Assembly (NCBI RefSeq): GCF_047948215.1
Contig: NC_134456.1
Location: 80,094,515-80,158,514 of the forward strand
Direction: 5' to 3'
Length of the DNA: 64,000 nucleotides
Source of the DNA: Lycorma delicatula
Lineage: Eukaryota; Arthropoda; Insecta; Hemiptera; Fulgoridae
Positions 34,011 to 49,805 of this stretch are shown here, piece by piece. The notes beneath the pieces are model-generated. The model was not told the DNA's origin. It saw only the letters and a program-made list of their open reading frames with translations, and did not search any database. The first letter of the stretch is position 1; each line of letters begins with the position of its first letter. The translations under genes were made by a program, and so were the position numbers.

Positions 34011-37000
34011 AGGTTAGAAGTTTGATGATGTTTGTACATTATTTTTGGTCTGTTGTGCTGGGAGTTGGTTTAGATTTACAAATTAGTTTTATTAGTTATT
34101 CCATTAAATCGTGAAACTATAGACTGTAATATAAAATTTAAATGCCAAATCAAGATTGTTTCATTTTTATAATAGATTAAATGATTTTAAAAACTGCTAG
34201 TCGAGGTATTAATAGATTGATCTTTTGGTCAGTCAAATGACTTATTATTTTGTCATGATATTAATGAAAATATTTATAAAAAAAAATGTAACATGTATAG
34301 TAAAACCTTGCTTATCTGTATTCCAGGTCGATCAAAATTTTGTGCTGCTGTTTTCTTTTCTTTTTTTACAAAGTAATATTTTTAATTATATATAAAAATG
34401 TTTTATGTTTTTAAAAATATTTAATAATATTTTATGTAGTATAGCTTACTATATAATTATACTACATGTAACAGCATATTTATTATCAGTTACTGAAAAG
34501 TACTAGTTTATGTGGCACTTTCATGATAGAAATGGGCTCATTAAGTTAGACTGGTTAGTCCAAAACTTTCTAAAATTATTACCCCTCTTGAAGGTGAAAT
34601 TTTATCAGTATCTGCTCTTAAACATGACAAAAAATAATTTGTTATGTTTAGTTAAACAAAGATACGGTTACATTAAAGTAATAAAATGTTGTATGTAAAT
34701 ATTATGTAATGGAACCAAGATTTTACTGCTGTAACTAAGCTTTTGTTTCCAGGTTGTTTTGTAAACACACAAATTATTTGTAGTAGAATTTTTTAATGTC
34801 AAATTTGAATTTTTCTTTGTACATTACACTTTTTCTAGTAATGTTTTTCTACTGTGCATATATAAGGAAGGAGTTTGCTCCAAACAATGTTGAATATTAC
34901 ATAAAGCATGCACAGGACACTCAAAATTACATTGCTCAACTAAATATAACTTTTCTTTTATTCTCATATACCCTGATTATTATTTGCAGAATTCAGGATT
35001 CCTGCCTTCTTAGAACATTCATAGTTTTTTTAATCATATTCAAGGATCCTTGAAGCAAAAATAACTAAAAATTTGTTGTCTGATAGCATCATCACCAAAA
35101 TCCTTAGATGAGGTTTTCATAGGTTTCTTACATAAATTTATTTGTTGATTTACATACAGAGTTACAAAACAGAGATCCCTTCAATACTGTAATGAATTCA
35201 GTATTTTTTAATAGGTTTTTAAAACTAAACTTTAAATATTAAAAAAAGATTTCATCAGAAAACATAATTATAGAACAATTTAAAAGCATAAAACATAACT
35301 TCCTTTCTAAACTGTCTGTATTAAACATTCAAGGAAGCGTATGTCCAGAAAAATAATTATTTAAGTTATTCCAAACATTTTAAAATACTAATAGCTTCTG
35401 CATAAATTTATGTAAATGCAGTACACAAATATCACACAATCTGTCCATATTTTACAGTCTTATCTGCAGATAAAACAGTCTAAACTGAAGCAAAATATGG
35501 AATCTTAAGTAGTTTTTTTGCACAACTTATGTATTAATATTAAATGTTAAAACAAAAGATTATCTCTTCTCCATTCTTTTTTATGCTAAATCCAATCGAT
35601 AATTCAATCTACTGTACAGTTAGTTAATCTCGAGTTGAGTTTGTTATAAACAGCTTTAGATCAGCATACAACAGTACATTTGAGAAATCAATTATATATT
35701 ACATTATAATAATACATTGCGTATTATACAATATTAATAATCAATTAGATAAAATGCTCAAGATATGGTTTGTATCAATATTTTGTTATACCTATTAAAG
35801 TAAATCCAAATTGCTTAACATTTTCAATAATTAATTACAGAACAAATTAAGGATGACTGGGTACTTGGTTAAAAAAAGCAATGATAATAATTAAAGTTTG
35901 ATTCTTTTTACATCTTGCATACCATAAAAATCAAATATTATTATATGTTCTAAACTTTTTAAACTGGATAGAAATCTTTACGTTATTTTGGTTAATAGGG
36001 GTTCTGCTGTGCTTTATTTTCAGTTAGTGATTTTTGTTAGTAATTTAATTTTATAAGTAAACATTACATTTCGTACATGCCTCCTAGTCCAACTTTTGAG
36101 TTTGCATATTCATTTATTGTTTTGCTTATTTGCATATATCCTTTACATTATGTTTAACTATTTTTATTGTTTATTATTTGGTGGTATAGCTAATCCATTA
36201 GCCTGCCGAAAAACATTTTTGTGTTCTAGAGTGCATCATTATTACATTTTTATTTATTATATTTTAACTTGTAAATTTATATTGTCTGCTTGTTTTTTGT
36301 ATAACCTTGTAAATAATTTTTTAATACATTATATAATATATATTTATAAATAATTTATAGATTGTTAAATAGTTTGTATGATTTTATGAATTATCAAAGA
36401 TCAAGTTGTAATTAAATACTTCTTGACTTTAAACTAATTACATGTTGAGAAAAAGAATGTTATAGTAAAAGGAAATGCCTTTTGTAATGACAATGCCTTG
36501 GAAAAAATTAACCCTCCTCAGTTATTATGTTCAAATTCTCATTTTAACTGATGGTGTTAAGACAGCTAATTTTTTATTAAGCTAAAAAAGTTATTATTTA
36601 TTTAAGTTTATTTTCTGATTCTTTATCATGTCTTTAATTTACAATGAATAAAATATTTAAAGCAATGCAATTTTTTTTTGCAAAAAGTGTAATAAATATA
36701 CTGAAAATGATGTTTTTATGATGATGTTATATTAAAATTGATTTTTTTTTTAATACCATAATAAACACTTAAAAGAAAAGAAATTTTTTCATAAGTATTT
36801 ATTTAACCTTTTTACTGTTTTACTTACTCTAGGAATCATGCGACCTTGTAGTTAAAGGTACTTTTATGTTTATGACAAGCAGATCATGGTGTCATAACAG
36901 CTACTGCACGAGATAAGTATCTCTGGAAAGGTGACACTAAGGAATAATTTCTGAGAGAAAACTGCAGCCATTTGAGTAATTGAGGCATACACAGATTAAG

Positions 37001-38494
37001 AATTGATAGGGCCTAACAAATAACTTAAACCATAGGATCTGGTAGACTTTGGTTTCTACTCTACTTTGGGTATCTTGTATTTGCTTCTAGTATATGTGTT
37101 CCTAATGCTAAATATTTTTTGTGTTCTCTGATTTAAATAATCTTGTTATACATACATGTAATTTATTTTGACCTAGAAAACTGGTGCATGAGATAGTTGA
37201 TGTACATAGTGAATAAAATTGTTTGTTCAAATTTAGAGAAAATTATGCATGTTCCATATATGTTTTATGTTACTTTTTGGTAGATAAATAAAATTTATTT
37301 AATATACTTAAATGTAATTTATTTACATACATCAAAGTAATAAAAAAAAGTCTTGATGTGGACATCACAGACTTCTTGTGTAATACGTATATAGATTTTT
37401 GGCCGCACTTCATTTAAACTTATTTCATTTAAAAGTGAGATACGATCCCCCAATTCTTTAATAAAGTGGGCAGTATTTGCATTGTGGTGGACACCATATG
37501 CATCAAATTTTTTTGTGGGCCTGTGTCAGCATTTTATTTGTGTGTTAATTTTGTTTCACGTCGCTCAGTAGTTATGTGGTGTGAGAACATGTCGGATCCA
37601 TAACCATGGACACATCTGTTGAATCCAACTTCACATACATATATATTTTTCTTTAATTTAAATATATTGAATTATTTATAATTAACCTCTGCAAGAACTT
37701 TTAAATTAAAATCAAAAATTAGTGAAATAAAATTTTAGGTACTTTTAATTTTAACTTCTGATTTTTATTACATATTTTTTTATTTTTATTGATATTATTG
37801 GATTATTTATCATAAAAATTATTTACAATCAGAGGTTAATAATTAACTTCTATTAATCAATTGTCATCATTGACACTGGTCAAGACGTTTATGACTTTCG
37901 TTCACCACTGCATCACAGCACTTCAAAATTCATTGGCACAATCAAACAGCTTTTGACAGGGTAACATCTCCAAAATGTGCCTGGGAGTTTTGTCAAAGTT
38001 ACATAAGTTTTGACACCAATTTTGGTACCTGCTGCTCAGACATTTTGCTACTGACATGGGAATGTGACCTACAGGTGTGGCTGGCAGGTTGCTCCCCTCC
38101 ACACATATCCAGCAGCAAAATTCCTGTTTATATTTAAATTCCCCTTGTACTAATAGTTTTGTTTTTTTGCTTTTCTTGATGGTTTTACTTCATTCTCCAT
38201 TTTCATATTTGTTCCTCCCAATTGCTCAAGTAACATCCTTTTCTCCTAAAATAAAGATCTCATTGGCAATAGTGAATATCAGAAAATGTTTTATTAAAAA
38301 AATTTTCTGATTACATTTTGTTGGATGAAAGGTGTAGATATTAATTTCAACTAATGGAGCTATTGTTAACATGGCCACTACAAGCAATTTCACAATAACA
38401 ATGTTCTTTAGGTGCCTGATTTCACTATATGATTCATCAACTTCCACCTCGGTCACCAAACCTTTGCAGAGGTGGATTGTTTTCTATGGGGATA
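34011..38494. other. Intergenic region between STAM and the Tigger element
   Basis: AT-rich sequence of 4.5 kb. I read it on both strands and saw no recognisable protein or RNA. The open frames are short and low in complexity. A GC-richer patch at 37860-38100 has no pattern I know. Confidence 0.5.
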
Positions 38495-40759
38495 CAGTAA
38501 AACTTTCCTACTATCAAATACATCTTTGAAAAAAGATCAGATACATGTTCAATTATTGTACAGAAAAAACCACTTTGAATAAAAAACAGTATATATTTAT
38601 TTCATGTAAATTAAAATTAAAAAAAAAAGAAAATTAGTTGCTAATTCAAACGACTTTGTAAAAATTCCGGTTTTTTTTATTGTTTTCCTGAAAATAAAAC
38701 ACTGTCCACTATGTTCATAATTGAATAAAAAAAAAAATACTATACTAATGTAATCGATCAACAAAATAAGAAACTAAAATTACTGTACTATACTAAAATG
38801 CAATAAAAAACAATGCACACTTCAAAAATATTAATCAAAGAAGCTACTGTATACAAGATTATTAATCAAAACACATGTACAAAAAATTATGTAAAAATCA
38901 AATACGGATACGTACAATTTATTTATATGTAGATTGTTTAAAATAGCTGTTTAATTTAGTTTGAACTCAAAGTCCTGATACATATTTTTTCAATAAGCGA
39001 CTGCACTTCTGATTTTAAAATAACTCCTGGTAATCCTTTTTGTAAGAAATATTGCTTTAATTTTCTAACCTCTTCTGTCACTTCCTTACTCGTAATGGTA
39101 AATCCAGGTTCATCTCGTCAGCGTCATTGTTGCTCGTTCTGGAAGTAATAGAGTCTGAGGCAGCAACAAGATCATAAATGTCAGTTGTACTCTTGAGCAT
39201 ATCATCAATATTTTTGGGTACTCTTGCAGTTTCCAAGCAGTTCAATAAGTTCTTGTAATTTCACTCTGTTCCACAGAATTTTCATTTGGTTCAGTAAAAC
39301 TTTCAGTATTGGAATTGCAGTTAAGTTTATGGAGATTTAATACCGGCGTTAGTAGTAGTAACTTGCTTTATTGTCATACTAATCCATAAAACTGCAACCA
39401 ACATTCTAATGCTTTTAGAAAACTCATCAGCATCTGTAACTTCATTTATTGTTGACACCGTAACACCTTTTTTCTGTACTGAATTTTAAAGTTTGACTGA
39501 TCCTCCAATCAAGCGGTTGACAATACTGCATTAGTATTTGGGGAAAGAAATATCAATTTTATATTTTTTAAGCTAAGAAGTATGACTTCCTATTTTTGCC
39601 TTCCCATTCTACGATCAAAAGTTACCAACCAGCCCATCATCCAAGATTTTTTATTTGAATACCATTCAATTTCTAATGAATTTATGTTTATGCCCTTAAA
39701 ACATTGTGGTTTTGCAAATTATTAACGGTTTTTCAAATTCACCTAAGATATTAACAGCAAACATAAGTCAGTCTTTCTTTTGATTTCTTCCTTCCTATAC
39801 TCTTTCTAACACATTCTTTTACTGGCAAAGCCCAGAAAAAACCAGTTACATCACAATTAAAAATATTTATTTCATTATAACTCTCACATATTTCATTTAA
39901 CTTTTCCTTCCACCCAAGACACCAACTTCTCATCTACAGCCCTAGGTTCACCACAAATATTTTTAAATGAAACGTTATGTCTAATTCAGAATTTATCTAA
40001 CTATACCCCAGTTGCTTTAAACACATCATAACTGAGTTCTTTAGCAATTTCTAGGGCTTCCTCATGTAACAAAGTTCCAGAAACTGGAATGTTATAAGCA
40101 TGACCCCTGCAAAACCACTCATAAGTCAAATTCTCAACCATTAGGTCTGTTGTTTTAGGAAATGTATGTTTGCTTTTTAAGATATCACTTGACTGAGTTT
40201 TCCCAACATCAAAATGTTTTGCCATATCTTGCACACTGTGAGTTTTTCTTATTCATAAACATTGTTACTTTTTCTTTTACTGTCAAGCGTTTCCATTTTT
40301 GAGATATTTTAAGTTGTGGTAACGATGGTTGTAACAATATTTATATATTTTTATAAAATACACAAAATTGAACATACAGTAAATGTATGTATAGAAAATT
40401 TGTATGTATGTAAACAAAAATACTACAAGTGTTCAATGTACAGTACACACTTGCACAACTGATGATAAATAACGCTGGATGATGAATTGATTGAAATCGT
40501 AGCATCAGCACCTAGGTGGGAAGTGATGCGATTCACAACAGATAAACAAATTAGTCATACTGAGAATAAAATAAAACAAGAAAAATTACAATTTTTATTC
40601 TTGTTGTTCATTTTTCAGAACTGACTGAACAGTTTTTATAGGTAAATTCATTGTCTGCATCCATTTACAAGTATTTTATCCGTTAATACCATTATAAAAC
40701 TGCCAGGGAATCTAAAAGTGGCTGGTATTAAGAGGAGTCCGTTAAGGCAAGTTCCACTG
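38495..40759 (-). mobile_element. pogo/Tigger-like DNA transposon, about 2.26 kb
   Basis: Short imperfect terminal repeats, CAGTAAAACTTTCC on the left and CAGTGGAACTTGCC (reverse strand) on the right, are flanked by TA (38493-38494 and 40760-40761). The - strand carries a broken transposase from about 40325 to 39300. The repeats, the TA target and the CENP-B-like DNA-binding part place it with pogo/Tigger elements. Some 800 bp at the left end are non-coding. Confidence 0.85.
39300..40325 (-). pseudogene. pogo/Tigger transposase, inactivated
   Basis: On the - strand, blocks in order are: KRLTVKEKVTMF (CENP-B-type N-terminal domain), MAKHFDVGKTQSSDIL (helix-turn-helix), LTYEWFCRGHAYNIPVSG (second DNA-binding part), IFNCDVTGFFWALP and GRKKSKERLT, the first catalytic Asp region of the DDE domain, then Q-P-L-D-W-R-I-x-Q-T-L-K near 39500. 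The usual A-D-E-T of the first block reads C-D-V-T, so the Asp stays and the Glu is lost. Frameshifts and stops separate the blocks. Confidence 0.85.
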
Positions 40760-40780
40760 TATTTGAAAACAAAGTTCTAT

Positions 40781-40815
40781 GAGAGAGCCAGCCTACCATG
40801 TAGGCTGGCTCTCTC
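40781..40815. repeat. Perfect hairpin, 16-bp arms, 3-nt loop
   Basis: GAGAGAGCCAGCCTAC (40781-40796), CAT, then the exact reverse complement (40800-40815). It is unusually GC-rich for the region and lies 20 bp beyond the right end of the Tigger element. Confidence 0.9.
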
Positions 40816-41900
40816 TTTTACTAGGAAGTAAACGAGCACATACAAGAGGTCCAAGTCATGACCTCTTACAAAGCCATGCATTCATTCTCTTCCAATATAA
40901 TTAGAAAAAAATGGTGGAAATTTTTTTTTAAATTAAATTCAACTTAAACATCAATAAGTTCTTTACATTTTTATAGTAATAATTTGTAAGTTTCTGTATA
41001 CACAGTCTAATAATATCATTCATAAAACCATCAGGTATTTATGGCCGAACTGCTAACTAACTAGAAAAACCGCTTAGTTTCCTAGTGTATCTCCTGGACT
41101 TGATTGGTTGCTTAGAATTTGTGGAGTTTTTCATCCCAAACAAGTCCTTACAAAGACAGTTGCTTTAATATGAATTTGAATAATAAGCTGTAGATACCGG
41201 TGAAAATATTTTCCACCTATTTCACTGATCTACTCACATCTTTTAATAGAAAAATCTTATACTACTTACTTGCAGATGGAAATGAGGTGAAAATTAGACA
41301 GTTGTTGAAAATGCTGTTTGTGGAAATTAAAAATAAATGGATGTGCATATGTTGTGTGAAAGAGGGGTGGGTGGAACGGTGATTTACTTTATAAGAATAT
41401 AAAATATAGTAGCTATTATAATATTAAATTCAACAAATTATTACCTATTCTTATGATTTAATATTGTTCAGTTATTTTGGTTTCTATAATGTAAAATTAT
41501 TGAATTTCTTCAGCTAACTATTGATTTGGAATGTTTGGATGTTAATAATGTTATTACTATCATTATTAGTACTGATTGCCGATTGACTATATAATTATTT
41601 TATTTGTTATACTAATGAGATGTAATATTTTGGTTTATCAGCTCTTGTAGTCAAGTTTGCTGAATAAAAATAAATGATGAGACAATTATCTCTCTTAGAT
41701 CTATGTTATATGTATTTGTACATACTGGCTACTTAACACTCTCCCATTAGGCTATACTTTGAACTAGTGGAATAGAAAGAAAAGAAGACCTTTCAAAGTA
41801 GACCTTTTTTTATATTAAATATTACTACTTCTGCTTGTTAGAAACGTAATTTTGTTTTTTATTCCAAAAGTTCTGAGTTCAAATCTAGGTTGGAGAAGGC
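40816..41900. other. Intergenic sequence with SINE fragments
   Basis: AT-rich non-coding sequence. Two short SINE pieces are listed separately (41155-41205 and 41868-41925). Otherwise nothing is recognised. Confidence 0.5.
41155..41205 (+). mobile_element. Fragment of the 578-875 SINE family
   Basis: TATGAATTTGAATAATAAG followed by CTGTAGATACCGGTG resembles the body of the tRNA-derived SINE, which on its forward strand has the phrase GATCATGGATACCGGTG. The piece is only about 50 bp and old. Confidence 0.45.
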
Positions 41901-41925
41901 ATTTTTCATACTAAAGATAGAAAAA
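41868..41925 (+). mobile_element. Short tRNA-derived SINE fragment
   Basis: It contains a B-box-like GAGTTCAAATCTAGG followed by GAAGGCATTTTTCATACT. The GCATTTTTCATAC phrase relates it to the SINE at 53885-54032, whose forward strand has GTATTTTTCATAC after its B box. Confidence 0.4.
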
Positions 41926-41949
41926 AAAACTTAAAGAGTCAAGCACAAG

Positions 41950-43250
41950 AAATTATCAATAATGTTTATGATTTTATGAAAAAAGAAGCTCTAAAAGTAG
42001 GTAAATTAAATGACAACGAACATATAATTGGCATTTAGAAATAGGAAGAAAGAACTACTGCTGCTTGTGGGATATCAAGAACACAGGTTGAAAAACTCAG
42101 CTTGTGGGATATCAAGAACACAGGTTGAAAAACTCAGAAGAGAAAAAAAGACATGGCTCTTCAATCAAAATCCCAATCCTGTTCTTTCAGCAAGCTGAAA
42201 AATATAAACGACGTTCAAAACCTGTCAGTGAACTGGACAGTCTTGATTTAGGTGTAGTTAAAATAACAGTTAACGAATTTCATTCAAAGAAGAATGAATT
42301 ACATCCTTTAAAAAAAAATAAGGCAAGAACTTCAGTCATCTATTAATTTTAAATGCAGTGAATCAACTTTAACTGTTATTTTGAAAGAGTTAGGTTTCAA
42401 ATGGTGTAAAACAGAAAACTTTTTATTGAGAAATCCAATATCAAGTGGAACAGAATTGAATATTTGCAGGCAATGGCTAAGTACAGACAAAGCAACACTA
42501 TAATTGTTTATTTGGATGAAACATATGTTTTAAGTTTGCATTGTTTGACGGTCTATTGTTGAGGGACTTCATGGGCTGATTAATAATAGTAAGATAATAA
42601 TAGAAACTTGGAAAGCCAGTTTGAAAAGTGGCGACTACCATGACAACATGAATACAGACAATTTCATGAAATGGGTGCGTGAAAAATTGATTCCAAATTT
42701 TCCACCAATGTCAGTAGTAGCTGTGATAATGCCCCTTATCACAATACAGGTATTGAAAAGCGTCAAATTCTAACTCCAGAAGAAAAGATATGATCAATGT
42801 TGGCTGGAGAAAAACCATATTCCATATAGTTCAAAAATGCTGAAACCACACTTATATGAATTAGAAAAGTTACATAAAACCAAAGTGCAAAAATATCACT
42901 TGGATGAACTTTTGAAAAAAACATGGGCATCTTGTTCTGAAACTCCCACTGTACCATCCTGATTTGTATCCAATCGAGATGGTATGTATGGTCAGCCGTA
43001 AAAGGACATGTGGCGAGTCATAACACAACACTTTCAAAATGTTGTTGAAAAATTAACAACAGAGAAAATTAATTCCATGAATGTAGATGACTGGAAACCT
43101 CTATTGTGAAAAAGTAAAAACATATTGAAAGAGTATAAAAAACTGGAACCACTGATAGATTTACGTTATACGTGTAGACTGACAGTGATTTGTTTACTGA
43201 GTAACTTGCAAGAAGTTTGAATTAGATACATGAAGAAAATTCAAGTAAGC
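41950..43250 (+). pseudogene. DDE_3-type transposase relic
   Basis: The + strand carries an N-terminal helical part and then the catalytic segments of a DDE_3 (IS630/Tc1-like) transposase: IIVYLDETYV at about 42500 (first Asp), SLKSGDYHDNMNTDNFMKWV, KLIPNFPPMS, C-D-N-A-P-Y-H-N near 42725 (second Asp, in a shifted frame), and LPLYHPDLYPIEM near 42940-42975 (third residue Glu). Frameshifts and stops, plus a 37-bp tandem duplication, inactivate it. It resembles the relic at 28720-29960. Terminal repeats were not found. Confidence 0.75.
42064..42137 (+). repeat. Perfect 37-bp tandem duplication
   Basis: The unit at 42064-42100 (beginning CTTGTGGGATATCAAGAACA) is repeated without mismatch at 42101-42137. 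Since 37 is not a multiple of three, it shifts the frame of the transposase relic around it. Confidence 0.95.
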
Positions 43251-43842
43251 TGTTGTTTATTATTAAAAATGAATAATTTAGTACAAATAAAGGTTATAAA
43301 AGAATTAATACACAATCTGCTCATGATGTCACAAGCTCGTACATTGGCTGGGCCTAGTATAATATAGTAGTATTACTTTACAGCCACTTCTTTACATCTG
43401 TTATCAAACAAAAACATACTACGCAAATCAATGATATGGAGAACATTAGATGAATTAGAAAAGGAATGATAGTAAATAAATTATAAAATTAACTAATAAA
43501 AATAAAAGTTTAATTGTACTGAATTATTTCATTTCACAATTTGAACAAAGTATGTAAATAAATAAATAAATAAAAAGTTTAAGTATAAAGAGTACAATGA
43601 TATAAAATTTGTATTATTATATTTGTATAATAATTATTCAATAAAAATACATGTAATTTAAAGTTTACATCATTATACTCTTTATACTTATAACTTTTAA
43701 ACAGCTTTTATTATTATATTTGTATAATAATTTATTCAATAAAAATATATGTAATTTAAGCTGTTTCAATAAAGTTCTTATCTTTTGTTTACTTGTCATA
43801 TATCAATGATGGAATGATCGTATAACAATTCATGGAAGATTA
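43251..43842 (-). other. SEC61B 3' UTR and flank, with a duplicated block
   Basis: On the - strand the sequence after the SEC61B stop contains ATTGAATAAA, giving a candidate poly(A) signal at 43731-43736. About 50 bp are duplicated here (43609-43660 and 43707-43758, nearly identical). Between the copies lies an inverted match of the AAGTATAAAGAGTA region at 43580. The cleavage site cannot be fixed, because the duplication creates more than one AATAAA. Confidence 0.5.
43609..43758. repeat. Direct repeat of about 52 bp (two copies)
   Basis: 43609-43660 and 43707-43758 share TATTATTATATTTGTATAAT, then ATTCAATAAAAAT, then ATGTAATTTA, with very few changes. The spacer of 46 bp carries TACTCTTTATACTTATAACTT, an imperfect inverse of 43575-43595. 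Confidence 0.85.
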
Positions 43843-47332
<3,490 letters not shown>

Positions 47333-47530
47333 TTTTAGCAAACACAATTGCAAGTGCCACAGAGAAATGCCAAAATAACAATGTCAAACACGAACGTACT
47401 TTCCAGTAGTATTATTATTCAAACACACGACCTAAACACAACACGAGACAACCAGCAAGGAACCAAGAATTCTGCCAATCCAATCCACGTAGGCAGACAT
47501 GAATTCCACGTCTGTGTTAAGTAAGCAATG
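47333..47530 (-). promoter_or_regulatory. Probable SEC61B 5' UTR and promoter
   Basis: Upstream of the ATG the sequence becomes GC-richer between about 47380 and 47530. On the - strand it carries an inverted CCAAT (GATTGG at about 47480) and pyrimidine-rich stretches. No clear TATA box is seen at a fitting distance. The start site is inferred to be at about 47380-47450. Confidence 0.4.
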
Positions 47531-49250
47531 AAATAATTTAGACGAAGTTCACAAATGGTTTACCGAGTCCTACATGAATATTAGTTTTAATATATTTATC
47601 TTTTTTTTCTTTATTTATTTTAAATTAATTCTATGTTAAAGTACTATACATTTAAATACGTAATAAAATTTTTATCAATTGGTAACCCTGATAATGTACA
47701 GTTGAGTTTTACTGTCAAATGTTTGTTGTAATAATTATATTTACAATATTTATGTATTGTGTCAAATAAATGTAATGTTTTAAAAAGAATATTTGTAAAA
47801 GAAAAAGTGTCTTATATAGTCTGTGTCTGATAAAAGGTGTGTGTTCATTGGTTTTCTGTTTAGGGTTGTTTTTCTGTAGGTTTTGTTGATTGGCGAGTAA
47901 TTGAGTCTAATGATTATTGAGGATAAAAGTCATAATATGAAGTTATGTTTCAAGAGTAAATCATTCTTAGAAAGAGTTTTTAAGTTCAGTATTTAATATA
48001 CGTTAGAGATTTGTCGAAGAGACTTTAAAATATGACCAGCAACATTACCAGATTTGCCACGTTTAAGCCCATTGTTTAAAAACGTACATTTTATTTTGGC
48101 TCCGTACGATCATTGCATTGACACTATAAAGCCTGTTTACAAAATTATTGCGAAATGCATGTGTAGTTTTTTCCATTTCGATTTGGGAAGTATACTGCCG
48201 TGCGTACGGGTCTAGATACTGTATGTATTATTTCAACCGGTTAATTCTATTTTTAAAGTAATAGCTTGGTAATTGATGTTACCAACACATACTTCTGGAA
48301 TGAATCCAGAAATCTTTTGTTTATATATTTTGGCTCTGCACGTTAAGTTTGTGTGAAAATTTCAATTGCGCTACGAACCGTATTGTAATAAATTATTCAA
48401 TTTATTAAGATAATCGTTTCTTTAAGTTTTGCCTCTTTATTTCCTATTATGTACAATCTTAATAATACTTGATTATCTATTAGATCTGTTAATGAAGTAA
48501 GGAGAATATCATGTCTGCTGTAGTATGAATTTCTATATGCTATTTACCAGATTATTTTTAATGTGGTTTTCTAAAGCAGGTTTTTTTTCATGTGTCAGAA
48601 ATGGAAGGGTGCAATTTTGAGAAATGATTTGTAATAAAGTTTTGTATCAAAGTAGAAGAAAATGATACACAAACTTTTGAAAAATGAAAGAGATGTATGG
48701 GGTCGCATATATTTAGCTTAACAAGGCAGTTTTAGAAAGCTCTGAATCCATTAAAAATGAATCCAAGATTAGATTCATGGTATCAGTTTTTTTTTTTTTT
48801 GACAGCCAGTATGTTGTCTTTAAGGAATTTATGCCTTACAGACATAAATTCCTTGCAAACTGTTGGATACTGCATGATGACAGTGCCCAATGAATTTTCG
48901 ACTAGTAATTGCTTTCCTCCCTGATAACAGGACTGCGTCTGTGTGACAATATCATTTACTCAAACTAAAAATACATCCAAAGGGGCTGTGAAAAACATAG
49001 AGAAAGCTGTTATCAATCAGTTAACTAAAAGAATTTCCATACCTTTAAAGGTCTGAGTGGTAGCAACATCTCCAGTAATGTGTAACACTCCTTAGTAGGC
49101 TAAACATCATTTTATATTTGGTAAAGTGATGTAGTTTGAAAATAAATACAGTTAGTGTCAAAATAGCCACAATTTACAAAAAGATTTATACAGTAATTAC
49201 CTTCAAAATAAGTAAACTATGATAATCATTTCATTCATGTAATAATTATG
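47531..49250. other. Intergenic region upstream of SEC61B
   Basis: AT-rich sequence. A CpG-containing patch at about 48040-48380 might be a promoter or an untranslated exon of an unseen gene, but nothing decides it. The imperfect hairpin at 48822-48854 is the only named structure. Confidence 0.45.
48822..48854. repeat. Hairpin with 12-bp arms
   Basis: AAGGAATTTATG (48822-48833) and its exact reverse complement (48843-48854) enclose a 9-nt loop. No T tract follows directly, so it does not look like a terminator. Confidence 0.65.
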
Positions 49251-49255
49251 TTTTG

Positions 49256-49805
49256 TAGAAATAATTTCACTAGAAATGGGTGAAATGCCTTTCACCCAAG
49301 TTACAGCCATTATAAGTTACACAGTACCACCATCAAACATTTTGTAATTCTACACTGTATAAATGCAATATACATTATTTTCAGACTAAATAATTTGGTT
49401 TTAGTGAAATTAAGAATGATATTAGATTCAGTTACACAAAATTAAGTTAGGTTAAGCTTAAGGTATGTGTGGGTTTTGGCAAAGTGCAATATTCATTATT
49501 TATGAATTAAATAACTTAGTTTATGTAAAATTTTTGAGTTTAGTTAGGTTAAGATTAGGTAACTGTAACTAACCATTCTGTGTGCTGAACTTCATGCTAT
49601 TTCAATATAACCTAATGCTTGCTTCTCTCATTAACCTAGTTGGCTGATTATTAGGCTGAGTCCATAATTTTATTCAATAACCAATTATTTAGTCTAAAAA
49701 TAATGTATATTACAATTGTACATTAATTTGGTACGATACTGTGTAACTTATGAGGAGCTTTAACTCAATTGAAAGGCATTTCTAATGAATAATTTCAATT
49801 CTTAC
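49256..49805. mobile_element. Foldback / MITE-like element, about 550 bp
   Basis: Left arm (about 49258-49415) and right arm (about 49670-49803) are imperfect reverse complements over more than 110 bp. Shared blocks are GAAATGCCTTTCA, then ATAAGTTACACAGTA, then AATATACATTATTTT and AGACTAAATAATT. A third, direct copy of part of the arm (GCAATATTCATTATTTATGA and following) lies inside at about 49490-49550. There is no coding capacity. The flank at 49825-49865 (CCAAATTTCATTAAAATTGG) has a phrase common in insect non-autonomous elements. Confidence 0.75.

Noticed and set aside
40781..40815. GC-rich hairpin as a transcription terminator
   Set aside because: Although a TTTTA run follows, rho-independent termination is bacterial and this is an animal genome.
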